The notes under the pieces are model-generated. The model was not told the origin of the DNA, did no database searches, and saw only the letters and a program-made list of their open reading frames with translations. From CAYHCE01 sp964355015 (lineage in GTDB: Bacteria > Cyanobacteriota > Cyanobacteriia > PCC-6307 > Cyanobiaceae), in assembly GCA_964355015.1 (NCBI GenBank), contig CAYHCE010000003.1, forward strand, positions 1 through 64,000: 64,000 nt of DNA. Direction: 5' to 3'. Positions 33,317 to 41,223 of the stretch are shown one piece after another. A program made the position numbers and the translations under genes. Each line of letters starts with the position of its first letter. Positions within the stretch are counted from its first letter, which is position 1.

Positions 33317-34315
33317 TCAGGGAACCTGGTGCAGCACCCAGAAGCGAAGGCTGCCATCGCTTCCCCCACTGACCAGCCCACCGCTGCGCAACGCCAGCAG
33401 AGTCAGCACCTCCTCCTGGCCGGTGGGGATCGACGCTCCCAGGGGCTTGCCGTCTCGCCAGCGCCGCAGGGTGCCGTCGAGGCCGCCGCTCACCACATCT
33501 CCGTTGGTCAGAGCCGCCAGGGCCATCACCTTCTCCTGACCCGTGGGGATCGGATCTCCGAGGGGCTGGCCGTCTTGCCAGCGCCGCAGGGTGCCGTCAT
33601 TGGCACCGCTGATCCATTTCCCATCCGGCAGGACCGCCAGCTGGCGCGGCAGCAGCTGAGCGGAGGCGATCGGACCTCCGAGGGGCTTGCCTTCACGCCA
33701 GATCTGCAGGGTGCTGTTGATGCCGCTGCTGACCAGATCCCGATTCGGCAGCTCCACCAGGGCCATCACCTCGTTCTGGCCGGTGTCGATCGGCTTCCCC
33801 AGGGGTTGTCCATTGCGCCACCAGCGCAACCGGCCATGGGCACCACCACTGACCAGATCGCCGTTGGCCAGGCTGATCAGGCTCCAGACGATGCCGTGCT
33901 CGGTGCTGATCGCAGCCCCGAGCGGCTGCCCATCCCGCCAGCGGCGCAGGCTGCCATCCATGCCGGCACTGATCACCTCCCCACTGGATCCTGCCGCCAG
34001 GCGCAGCACCGACCCCTGCCCCGTGGGGATCGCTGCACCCAGCGGCCGGCCGTCGCGCCACCATCTCAGCGTGCCGTCGGCGCCGCCGCTGACCAGATCG
34101 CCGTTGGCCAGCTCCACCAGGCAGAACACCACCTCCTGGCCGCTGGGGATCGCTGTCGTGCGGGCCTCCTGGGCACCGGCAGGCGGCAACGGCACCCCAG
34201 GAAACCCACCCTGGAGCACGACGACCGAAGCCAGGGCGGAGATGGACAGAGTGAGTCCCCAGCGCAGAGGAGCGGACAGCGGCAGCGGCATCGGCAGCGG
34301 CAGGGGTGCGGGCAT
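33317..34315 (-). CDS. Secreted or anchored seven-repeat beta-propeller protein (WD40-like)
   Basis: This 332-residue protein begins with a membrane anchor/signal (LRWGLTLSISALASVVVLQG). It is followed by seven repeats of about 40 residues from residue 57 to the end, each with the form GQ..V..L..L.NGDLVSGG.DGTLRRWRDG.PLG.PIPT. Seven WD40-like units suggest one closed propeller in the periplasm or on the membrane. The repeats are very alike at both protein and DNA level, suggesting recent internal duplication. Function unknown; probably a protein-binding platform. It is convergent with the TM2 pair and downstream of the thioesterase gene. Confidence 0.8.
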   Translation of the reverse strand: MPAPLPLPMPLPLSAPLRWGLTLSISALASVVVLQGGFPGVPLPPAGAQEARTTAIPSGQEVVFCLVELANGDLVSGGADGTLRWWRDGRPLGAAIPTGQGSVLRLAAGSSGEVISAGMDGSLRRWRDGQPLGAAISTEHGIVWSLISLANGDLVSGGAHGRLRWWRNGQPLGKPIDTGQNEVMALVELPNRDLVSSGINSTLQIWREGKPLGGPIASAQLLPRQLAVLPDGKWISGANDGTLRRWQDGQPLGDPIPTGQEKVMALAALTNGDVVSGGLDGTLRRWRDGKPLGASIPTGQEEVLTLLALRSGGLVSGGSDGSLRFWVLHQVP

Positions 34316-34352
34316 TGTGATCCACTCCGGCTGTGCTGGCCCAGGAATCCGC

Positions 34353-34817
34353 TCAGATCGGCCGCACTCCGGCCGACAGGCCGGAGGCCTCCAGCCAGCG
34401 ATCGATCGGCTCCGGCAGGGCGCAGCGCCGGCGGCTGGCCGTCTCGATCGCCAGGTGGCGGGTGAGGCCCCGGGCCACCTGGCGATCGCCGCAGCGGAAG
34501 CCGTAGCTCAGCTCGAAGCCGCCCGGGTCGAACCGCCGCGGGCTCAGCCGGATCGCCAGCGGATCGCCGCAGATCAGAGGCCCGAGGAAATCGGCTTCGC
34601 AATGCACGATCGGCAGCGCCACTGCGGCTGCCGCACCGGCCCAGCCGGGCACCGGAAACAGGGCGCGAGCGGGGATGCCGAAGCGCTCCAGGCTTTCCTC
34701 GTAGGCCTCATGGCACCAGCGCAGCAGCTGGTGGAAGTGCATCACCCCGGCGGCATCAGTGTCGCCGAAGCGCACCGTGCGGCAGAGCAGCAGCCAGGCG
34801 TCGGGATCAGCGATCAA
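34353..34817 (-). CDS. menI: 1,4-dihydroxy-2-naphthoyl-CoA thioesterase
   Basis: This 154-residue hotdog-fold thioesterase has the active-site segment VRFGDTDAAGVMHFHQLLRW (catalytic Asp) followed by CHEAYEESLERFG, the pattern of cyanobacterial DHNA-CoA hydrolases that release DHNA for MenA. PIVHCEADFLGPLICGD is the second conserved strand pair. The phylloquinone context (menF, A, C and E within 7 kb) supports the assignment, although other acyl-CoA thioesterases share the motif. It lies 17 bp downstream of ndhH on the same strand. Confidence 0.85.
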   Translation of the reverse strand: MIADPDAWLLLCRTVRFGDTDAAGVMHFHQLLRWCHEAYEESLERFGIPARALFPVPGWAGAAAAVALPIVHCEADFLGPLICGDPLAIRLSPRRFDPGGFELSYGFRCGDRQVARGLTRHLAIETASRRRCALPEPIDRWLEASGLSAGVRPI

Positions 34818-34834
34818 GGATCACGGTTCAGGGA

Positions 34835-36019
34835 TCAGCGATCGACCGAGCCCATGATCACATCGATCGAGCCGAGGATCGCCATGATGTCGGCCACCTT
34901 CGCCCCGGTGAGGATGTGGGGCAGGATCTGCAGATTGTTGAAATCTGCAGCGCGGATCTTCCAGCGCCAGGGTGTCACGTCGTCGTTGCCGATGAGGAAA
35001 ACCCCGAGTTCGCCCTTGCCTGATTCCACCCGGGCGTAGAGCTCACCGCTGGGAATCTTGAAGGTGGGCGCCACCTTCTTGGCCACGTACTGGTAGTCGA
35101 AGCCATACCACTCGCTCTTCTTGCCCTCGATCATCCGCTGGGCCTCCAGGTTCTCGGTGGGGCCGCCGGGAATGGCCTTGCAGGCCTGGCGCAGGATCTT
35201 CAGCGACTGGCGCATCTCCTCGATCCGCACCCGGTAGCGGGCGTAGCAGTCGCCCTCGCTGGCGGTCGCCACGTCCCACTCGAAGTCGTCGTAGCACTCG
35301 TAGTGATCCACCTTGCGCAGATCCCACGGCACGCCGGAGGCCCGCAGCATCGGCCCCGACAGGCTCCAGTTGATCGCCATCTCGCGGCTGATCACCCCGA
35401 GGCCCTCGATGCGGCGCTTGAAGATCGGGTTGTTGGTGATCAGCTTCTCGTATTCGTCGATCTTGGGGCCGAAGTAGTCGCAGAAGTCGAGGCACTTCTC
35501 CAGCCAGCCGTAGGGCAGATCGGCCGCCACTCCGCCGATGCGGAAGTAGTTGTTGTTGATCAGGCGCTGGCCGGTGGCCGCCTCCCAGAGGTCGTAGATC
35601 ATCTCCCGCTCGCGGAAGATGTAGAAGAACGGCGTCTGGGCGCCCACGTCGGCCAGGAAGGGGCCGAGCCAGAGCAGGTGGTTGGCGATCCGGTTGAGCT
35701 CCAGCATCAGCACCCGGATGTAACTCGCCCGCTTCGGCACCGGGATGTCGGCCAGCCTCTCAGGGGCGTTCACCGTGATCGCCTCGTTGAACATGCCGGC
35801 GGCGTAGTCCCAGCGGCTCACGTAGGGCACGAACATCACGTTCGTGCGGTTCTCGGCGATCTTCTCCATGCCGCGGTGCAGGTAGCCGATCACCGGCTCG
35901 CAGTCCACCACGTCCTCGCCGTCGAGGGTCACCAAGAGCCGCAGCACCCCATGCATCGAGGGGTGATGGGGCCCGAAGTTGACCACCATGGGCTCGGTGC
36001 GGGTTTCGAGCTGCGTCAT
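34835..36019 (-). CDS. ndhH: NAD(P)H-quinone oxidoreductase subunit H
   Basis: The 49-kDa-type subunit of the cyanobacterial NDH-1 complex (cyclic electron flow, respiration and CO2 uptake) on the thylakoid membrane. It has 394 residues, the normal length, starting MTQLETRTEPMVVNFGPHHPSMHGVLRLL. Other hallmarks are GYLHRGMEKIAENR, MLELNRIANHLLWLGPFLADVGAQTPFFY, GGVAADLPYGW, SGPMLRASGVPWDLRK, YARVESGKGELGVFLIG and the C-terminus DIMAILGSIDVIMGSVDR. The ATG at 36019 is chosen; 16 codons of open frame upstream are unconserved. It is divergent from rsmH. Confidence 0.97.
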   Translation of the reverse strand: MTQLETRTEPMVVNFGPHHPSMHGVLRLLVTLDGEDVVDCEPVIGYLHRGMEKIAENRTNVMFVPYVSRWDYAAGMFNEAITVNAPERLADIPVPKRASYIRVLMLELNRIANHLLWLGPFLADVGAQTPFFYIFREREMIYDLWEAATGQRLINNNYFRIGGVAADLPYGWLEKCLDFCDYFGPKIDEYEKLITNNPIFKRRIEGLGVISREMAINWSLSGPMLRASGVPWDLRKVDHYECYDDFEWDVATASEGDCYARYRVRIEEMRQSLKILRQACKAIPGGPTENLEAQRMIEGKKSEWYGFDYQYVAKKVAPTFKIPSGELYARVESGKGELGVFLIGNDDVTPWRWKIRAADFNNLQILPHILTGAKVADIMAILGSIDVIMGSVDR

Positions 36020-36065
36020 GGCGCCGGGGCCTGCGGGCGGATCGGCGGATCTTAGGAAGGAAGCC

Positions 36066-36959
36066 ATGCAGCAGACGTTTTCTCACCTACCTGTGCTGGC
36101 CGCCCCGCTGAGCGCGGCGTTCGCGGCGCTGCCCGCCGCCGGCCTGCTGCTCGATGCCACCGTCGGCGGCGGCGGCCACAGCGCCCTGTTGCTCGCTGCC
36201 CACCCGGGCCTGCGGCTGATCGGCCTCGACCAGGACCCGGCCGCCCTGGCGGCGGCGGCCGAACGCCTGTCGCCCTTCGGGGCTCGGGTGCGGCTGGTGG
36301 CCGCCAACTTCGCCGCCTTCACGCCGCCGGAGCCGCTGGTGGCCGTGCTGGCCGACCTGGGGGTGAGCAGCCCCCAGCTCGACCGGCCGGAGCGGGGCTT
36401 CAGCTTCCGCGCCGATGGGCCGCTCGACATGCGCATGAACACAACCGCCGGTGAGACCGCCGCCGAGCTGATCGACCGACTCGACGAAAGCGAACTGGCC
36501 GATCTGATCTATGCCTACGGCGAGGAGCGGCTCTCGCGGCGCATCGCCCGCCGGATCGTGGAGCGCCGCCCATGGCGCTGGCCCGAACGGGGCACCGCCG
36601 AACTGGCCTACCTGGTGGCCGGCTGCTATCCCCCCAAGGCCCGCCATGGCCGCATCCATGCCGCCACCCGCACCTTCCAGGCCCTGCGCATCGCCGTCAA
36701 CGACGAACTGGGCGTGCTCGATCGCCTGCTGCAGCGGGCCCCCGACTGGCTGTTGCCGGGGGGGCTGTTCGGCGTGATCAGCTTCCACTCCCTGGAGGAC
36801 CGCCGGGTGAAGACGGCCTTCCTGGCCGACCAGCGGCTGGAGCGCCTCAGCCGCAAGCCGCTGGTGGCCAGCCCGGAGGAACAGGAGAGCAACCCCCGCA
36901 GCCGCTCCGCCAGGCTGCGGCTGGCGCGGCGTCGCGTCGCTGCGGAGCGAACCCCATGA
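36066..36959 (+). CDS. rsmH: 16S rRNA (cytosine1402-N4)-methyltransferase RsmH
   Basis: A SAM-dependent methyltransferase of 16S rRNA in the decoding centre. Its 297 residues include HLPVLAAPLSAAF, LDATVGGGGHSALLL (SAM motif), GLDQDPAAL, ADLGVSSPQLDRPERGFSF, DGPLDMRM, YGEERLSRRIARRIV, THAATRTFQALRI-like IHAATRTFQALRIAVNDEL and VISFHSLEDRRVK. A good ribosome binding site (GGAAGGAAGCC) precedes the ATG. It overlaps the next gene by ATGA. No other division-cluster (mra) gene is adjacent. Confidence 0.96.
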   Translation: MQQTFSHLPVLAAPLSAAFAALPAAGLLLDATVGGGGHSALLLAAHPGLRLIGLDQDPAALAAAAERLSPFGARVRLVAANFAAFTPPEPLVAVLADLGVSSPQLDRPERGFSFRADGPLDMRMNTTAGETAAELIDRLDESELADLIYAYGEERLSRRIARRIVERRPWRWPERGTAELAYLVAGCYPPKARHGRIHAATRTFQALRIAVNDELGVLDRLLQRAPDWLLPGGLFGVISFHSLEDRRVKTAFLADQRLERLSRKPLVASPEEQESNPRSRSARLRLARRRVAAERTP

Positions 36960-37504
36960 GCCGCCTCGAATGGTTCTGGTGGCTGGCCCTGCTCATCCAG
37001 CTGGTGGCGATTCCCGGCACCCTCCTGCCGGTGCTGCCCGGTCTGGCCCTGCTGCCGCTGGGGGCCGCCCTCTGGGTCTGGGGGGCGGGCTGGACAGCCG
37101 CCTGGCCGGAACTTCTGCTCGCGTCGCTGATCCTGCTGCTGGGCTGGGGAGCCGACGCTCTCGGGGTCGTGCTCGGCGCGGCGCGGCTGCAGGCCACCCG
37201 CTGGGCCTATGTGGGGGCGGCGATCGGCCTGGTGGTGGGTCTGCTGGGGTTGCTGCCGGCCCTGCCCGTGGGAGGCCCGCTGCTGGGCGCCCTGCTGGGG
37301 CCGCTGCTGGGGGCCTCGCTGGGGGAACTGCTCACGGCACCCACAGCCCTGGGCCCCCTGGGGCTGCTGCGGCTGCGCCGGTCCCTGCTGGTGGGGCTGG
37401 CGGTGGTGGCGGGGATGCTGGTGAGCCGTGTCGCCCAGTTCCTGCTGGCGCTGCTGGGGGTGGTGGGCTTCGTGCTGCTCAGCCGGGTGCTGCTGCCGGG
37501 CTGA
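36956..37504 (+). CDS. DUF456 family membrane protein
   Basis: This 182-residue, very hydrophobic protein has about five to six membrane segments. The Gly/Leu-rich stretch GLLGLLPALPVGGPLLGALLGPLLGASLGEL is typical of the DUF456 family, as is the start WWLALLIQLVAIPGTLLPVLPG. Function unknown. It is translationally coupled to rsmH by an ATGA overlap, and its 3' end overlaps the convergent cysteine desulfurase gene by 26 bp. Confidence 0.85.
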   Translation: MSRLEWFWWLALLIQLVAIPGTLLPVLPGLALLPLGAALWVWGAGWTAAWPELLLASLILLLGWGADALGVVLGAARLQATRWAYVGAAIGLVVGLLGLLPALPVGGPLLGALLGPLLGASLGELLTAPTALGPLGLLRLRRSLLVGLAVVAGMLVSRVAQFLLALLGVVGFVLLSRVLLPG

Positions 37505-38639
37505 GGGCGTCGCGCCGCAGTGCGCTCACGGCCTCTGCCACGGCCGCCACGGCCCGATCGATCTCGGCCTCCGTGGTGCCCCGGCCCAGCCCGAAGCGGA
37601 TCGAGGCCGCCGCCTCGGCCGGGCTGCGGCCCAGGGCGGCGAGCACATGGGAGGGACTGCCGCTGCTGCAGGCCGAGCCGCCGCTCACGGCCAGCTGCCG
37701 CCGCAGGCTGGCGTGCAGGCGATGGCCGTCCACCCCCTCGATCGTGACGTTGAGGTTGTGGGCCAGTCGCCGCTCCAGGCTGCCGTTGACCCGCACGCCT
37801 CCGAGAGCCAGCAGGCCTGCCAGCAGACGGTCCCGCAGGATGCCCAGCCATTGCCGGCGCTGTTCCCGGTCCGCCTCAGCCAGTTCGGCCGCCCGGGCCA
37901 GGCCCACGATCAACGGCACGGCCAGGGTGCCGGCCCGCAGGCCCCCTTCCTGGCCGCCACCGTGCTGCTGGGGCACCAGCGTCACCCCCTCGCCCAGCAC
38001 CAGCGCGCCGATCCCTTTGGGGCCATAGAGCTTGTGGCCGCTGAGGCTGAACAGATCGATGCCCAGCTCCGCCGGGCGCAGCTCCAGCTGGCCGAAGGCC
38101 TGGGCGCCGTCGCAGTGGAAGGCGATGTCGCGGGCCCGGCAGAGTGCGCCGATCTCCGCCAGGGGCTGGAGCACCCCGATCTCGTTGTTGGCGGCCATCA
38201 CGCTCACCAGCACCGTGTCGGGGCGCAGGGCCTCCGCCAGTCGAGCCGGATCCAGCAGCCCGTCGGGCTGCACCGGCAGCACGGTGAGCGCGAAGCCGTG
38301 GCCGGCCAGATGGCGGAGGGGGTCGAGCACGGCCCGGTGCTCGCTGGCCACGGTCACCAGGTGACGGCCCCGCCCCAGCCGGGCTTCGGCCAGCCCTTTC
38401 AGTGCCAGGTTGTTGGCCTCGGTGGCACCGCTGGTGAACACCACCTGCTCCGGCCGCACCCCCAGGGGCTCAGCCAGGTGGGCCCGGGCCAGGTCCACCG
38501 CGGCCGCCGCCTCGAGCCCCGGCCGGTGCAGGCGGCTGGCCGGGTTGGCGAACCGTTCGCTCCAGTAGGGGGCCATGGCGGCCACCACCGCCGGGTCGCA
38601 GGGGGTGGTGGCCTGGTGGTCCAGGTAGGCGCGCGCCAT
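37479..38639 (-). CDS. Cysteine desulfurase (NifS/IscS-like, class V aminotransferase)
   Basis: This 386-residue PLP enzyme removes sulfur from cysteine for Fe-S clusters and thio-modified tRNA. It starts YLDHQATTPCDPAVVAAM. Key parts are FTSGATEANNLALKG, ASEHRAVL, SVMAANNEIGVLQPL, FHCDGAQAFGQ, LFSLSGHKLYGPKGIGAL with the PLP lysine, GGGQEGGLRAGTLAVPLIVG and the cysteine loop VSGGSACSSGSPSHVLAALG. The long frame upstream of the ATG at 38639 is antisense of other genes. A IscS-type assignment fits best but SufS-type is not excluded; no isc/suf neighbours. Confidence 0.92.
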   Translation of the reverse strand: MARAYLDHQATTPCDPAVVAAMAPYWSERFANPASRLHRPGLEAAAAVDLARAHLAEPLGVRPEQVVFTSGATEANNLALKGLAEARLGRGRHLVTVASEHRAVLDPLRHLAGHGFALTVLPVQPDGLLDPARLAEALRPDTVLVSVMAANNEIGVLQPLAEIGALCRARDIAFHCDGAQAFGQLELRPAELGIDLFSLSGHKLYGPKGIGALVLGEGVTLVPQQHGGGQEGGLRAGTLAVPLIVGLARAAELAEADREQRRQWLGILRDRLLAGLLALGGVRVNGSLERRLAHNLNVTIEGVDGHRLHASLRRQLAVSGGSACSSGSPSHVLAALGRSPAEAAASIRFGLGRGTTEAEIDRAVAAVAEAVSALRRDALSPAAAPG

Positions 38640-38702
38640 CCGGCCTTCCCATCGTCGAGGAACCGTTCCATGCTGGCCCTCCCCGTTCCAACCGTCGTGA
38701 CG

Positions 38703-39266
38703 ATGGCCCAGCCCCTGTTCCGCCGTCCGACCTGGCCTCCCTGGTCGGCGCGTGCTCCTGGCCGGGCCGTGGCACGGTTCAGTGCCACGGCTCTGCTCAC
38801 GCTCGCCGCCGGCATGGGCCCGGCCGTGGCGGAGGGCATCTACCTCCGGCCCGATCAGAACCGGCCGCGGGGCATGGCGCTGCTGTTCGAGCGGGAGATC
38901 GCCGGTGGCAAGCAGGCCCTGGGTGTCTACGGCATCACCGCCGATCCGGCCCAGCCCGGTCTGTGGCGCATCAAGGTGTGGGAGGAGCTCCCCAACGACG
39001 TCAAGGTGCGAACCGAAACGATCCAGTGCTCCCGCACGGGGCCGATGCGCGTCACCAACGACGGCCGCAACCTGATCCTGCGGGAGCTCAACCCCGGTGG
39101 GGCGATCTCCTCCGCCAACCGGATCGACCACCTGATCTGGTGGGCCACCTGCTTCCCGCCGCAGGCCGGCAAGGATCCCGCCGGCCTGCGGGATCTGGCT
39201 CGCCAGCTCGGCTACAGCGGCAATCGGGTCGAACGGGAGCAGGTGGTGCCCGCCGGCGGGCTCTGA
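38703..39266 (+). CDS. Secreted hypothetical protein
   Basis: This 187-residue protein has an Arg-rich N-terminus and a signal-like hydrophobic stretch (FSATALLTLAAGMGPAVAEG), so it is probably exported. The mature part is mixed alpha/beta with WRIKVWEELPNDVKVRTETI and a pair of cysteines (IQCSRTG and WWATCFPPQ). I do not recognise the family, but it looks conserved and coding throughout. An ATG at 38670 is an alternative start. It is divergent from the cysteine desulfurase and 51 bp before the response regulator. Confidence 0.7.
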   Translation: MAQPLFRRPTWPPWSARAPGRAVARFSATALLTLAAGMGPAVAEGIYLRPDQNRPRGMALLFEREIAGGKQALGVYGITADPAQPGLWRIKVWEELPNDVKVRTETIQCSRTGPMRVTNDGRNLILRELNPGGAISSANRIDHLIWWATCFPPQAGKDPAGLRDLARQLGYSGNRVEREQVVPAGGL

Positions 39267-39317
39267 GGGCCGGGGTTGCGGCGTCCTCGATAGATTCCCC
39301 CCATCGGCAGCCGGTCC

Positions 39318-40100
39318 ATGAGCCACGACGAGCCCGCTCCCGCTCCGGAAGCGGACACTGCACCAGGGACAGCTCCCGGGGCGCTGCCCGAGCCGGTGGC
39401 GGCCCCGCCAGCAGCGCCCCGCCTGTTGCTGGTCGACGATGAGCCGGGCCTGCGCACCGCCGTGCAGGCCTATCTGGAGGACGAGGGCTTCGATGTCACC
39501 ACCGCCAACGATGGCGAGGAAGGCTGGACGGCGGCCCAGGAGCTGATTCCCGACCTCGTGATCAGCGACGTGATGATGCCCCGCCTCGACGGCTACGGCC
39601 TGCTCAAGCGCCTGCGGGCCGACGAGCGGCTCGGCGGTACGCCGGTGATCTTCCTCACCGCCAAGGGGATGACGGCCGATCGGATCGAGGGCTTCCAGGC
39701 CGGTGTCGACGACTACATCCCCAAGCCCTTCGATCCCGATGAGCTGGTGGCCCGCGTGCGCAACGTGGTGCGTCGCCAGGAGCGGCTGCTGGCTGAAGCC
39801 GCCCGCTACGCCGACGCCGACATCGGCCAGATGGCCCGGCAGATCACCGAGATCCGCTCCCTGCTGCAACAGACCGGCGCCAGGAAGGCGGCCGGTCCGG
39901 TGCGCCACACCTTCACCCCGCGCGAGGCCAGCGTGCTGCAGCTGGTGGCGGAGGGGCTGATGAACAAGGAGATCGCCCGGCGGCTTGAAACCTCGATCCG
40001 CAACGTCGAGAAGTACGTCAGCCGCCTGTTCACCAAGACCGGCACCACCAGCCGCACCGAGCTGGTTCGCTACGCCCTCGAGAACGGCCTGGTTGAGTAG
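39318..40100 (+). CDS. Response regulator with LuxR/NarL-type DNA-binding domain (Rre1/Ycf29-like)
   Basis: This 260-residue protein has a Pro/Ala-rich head (1-33), then a receiver domain with LLLVDDEPGLR (acidic pair), phosphorylatable Asp in DLVISDVMMPRLDGYG, Thr in VIFLTAKGMT and Lys in DYIPKPFDP. A linker helix and a C-terminal LuxR helix-turn-helix follow: FTPREASVLQLVAEGLMNKEIARRLETSIRNVEKYVSRLFTK. The layout and the GMTADRIEGFQAGVDDY segment resemble cyanobacterial and plastid Ycf29/Rre1 stress regulators; this identity is moderately sure. No histidine kinase is adjacent. The next gene overlaps its stop. Confidence 0.88.
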   Translation: MSHDEPAPAPEADTAPGTAPGALPEPVAAPPAAPRLLLVDDEPGLRTAVQAYLEDEGFDVTTANDGEEGWTAAQELIPDLVISDVMMPRLDGYGLLKRLRADERLGGTPVIFLTAKGMTADRIEGFQAGVDDYIPKPFDPDELVARVRNVVRRQERLLAEAARYADADIGQMARQITEIRSLLQQTGARKAAGPVRHTFTPREASVLQLVAEGLMNKEIARRLETSIRNVEKYVSRLFTKTGTTSRTELVRYALENGLVE

Positions 40101-41223
40101 CGGCGCCTCCCAGCCCCAGCCAACGCCACCGCCGGGCTGGCTGCCGGCCGGCCTCAACCGGGGCTGGATCTACCGCGACCGGGTCGCTCCGGCCGATGAC
40201 GGTGAGGCTGCCTCCGCCTTCTATGCGGCCCGCTACCGGCATTCGGACCGGTCGGTGTGGCGGCAGCGGCTGGAGGCCGGTGAGGTCCGGCGCGACGGCC
40301 ACAGGCTCCGGGCCGATGACACCCTCGCAGCCGGGGATCGGCTGGCCTGGCATCGGCCCCCCTGGCAGGAGGCGTCGGTTCCGGGCCAGTGGTCGGTCGT
40401 CCATGACGACGGCGATCTGTACGTGATCGACAAGCCCGCCGGCCTGCCGGTGCTGCCGGCCGGCGGCCATCTGGAGCACACCGTGCTGCGTCTGCTGGAG
40501 CGGCGCGGCGCCGGCCTCGATCCGTCCGGTCGCGACAACGGTTCCATCGCGGTGCCGCGACCCGTGCACCGGCTCGGTCGCTTCACCTCGGGCCTGCTGG
40601 TCTGTGCTCGCCGGCCGGGCACCCGCGCCTGGCTGAGCGCCCTGTTGCGCGAAAGCACGGCGGCCTCCCTCGACGGGGGCGGTTCGCCGGCTGTTGCCCG
40701 GCCCGGCTGTCGCAAGGTCTACCGCGCCCTGACCATGCCGCTCGATCTGCCCCTGGCCGCGGGCGAGAGCCTGGTGATCACCACCCCGATCGGCCGGCGG
40801 CCCCATCCCCGGCTGGGCTGGATCTGGGCGGCCATGGATCCGGCTGCGACCGCGAACTCAGCCGAGGCATCGTCAGCCGGGCCTGGCCCCCTGCCTGCCC
40901 GCAGCAGGCTCACCCTGCTGGAGCGGCGGCAGGAGGGCTGCCTTGTGGAGGTGGCGATCGGCAGCGGTCGCCCCCACCAGATCCGTATCCATCTGGCCAG
41001 TGTCAACGCCCCGCTGCTGGGGGATCCCCTCTTCCTGCCCGGCGGATACGTCGCCCCCGCGGCACTCCCCGGCGACGGTGGCTATCAACTCCATGCCCAT
41101 CGCCTCAGCCTTCCCCTGCCCGGGGCGGGCTGTCTGGAGCTGGAGGCCCCCTGCCCGCCGGGTCTGCGGGGGCCGCCGGGCTGCTCCGATCACAGACCTC
41201 CCCAGGTGGAGCTGCGGGTGTAG
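40093..41223 (+). CDS. RluA-family pseudouridine synthase-like protein with altered catalytic motif
   Basis: It resembles the RluA/RluD class of RNA pseudouridine synthases: an S4-like N-terminal part (VWRQRLEAGEVRRDGHRL, GDRLAWHRPPW), then VIDKPAGLPVLP, the active-site loop PVHRLGRFTSGLLVCAR, GCRKVYRALT and the C-terminal SGRPHQIRIHLASVNAPLLGDPLF. The active-site aspartate of the usual HRLD motif is Gly here (HRLGR). The same HRLGR form occurs, as I recall, in a plant/cyanobacterial subfamily. The start is unsure; TTG at 40093 overlaps the regulator's stop. Its 3' end overlaps the repeat-protein gene by 34 bp. Confidence 0.82.
   Translation: MSSGASQPQPTPPPGWLPAGLNRGWIYRDRVAPADDGEAASAFYAARYRHSDRSVWRQRLEAGEVRRDGHRLRADDTLAAGDRLAWHRPPWQEASVPGQWSVVHDDGDLYVIDKPAGLPVLPAGGHLEHTVLRLLERRGAGLDPSGRDNGSIAVPRPVHRLGRFTSGLLVCARRPGTRAWLSALLRESTAASLDGGGSPAVARPGCRKVYRALTMPLDLPLAAGESLVITTPIGRRPHPRLGWIWAAMDPAATANSAEASSAGPGPLPARSRLTLLERRQEGCLVEVAIGSGRPHQIRIHLASVNAPLLGDPLFLPGGYVAPAALPGDGGYQLHAHRLSLPLPGAGCLELEAPCPPGLRGPPGCSDHRPPQVELRV

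Noticed and set aside
33317..34315. Short spaced DNA repeats here as a possible CRISPR array
   Set aside because: The repeats are about 120 bp apart, coding and in frame with a propeller protein. No CRISPR-type array or cas gene is seen in the window.
38640..40157. Minus-strand frame extending the cysteine desulfurase upstream by about 500 residues
   Set aside because: It lies antisense to the secreted protein and response regulator genes, and the family starts at YLDHQATTPC just after the ATG at 38639.
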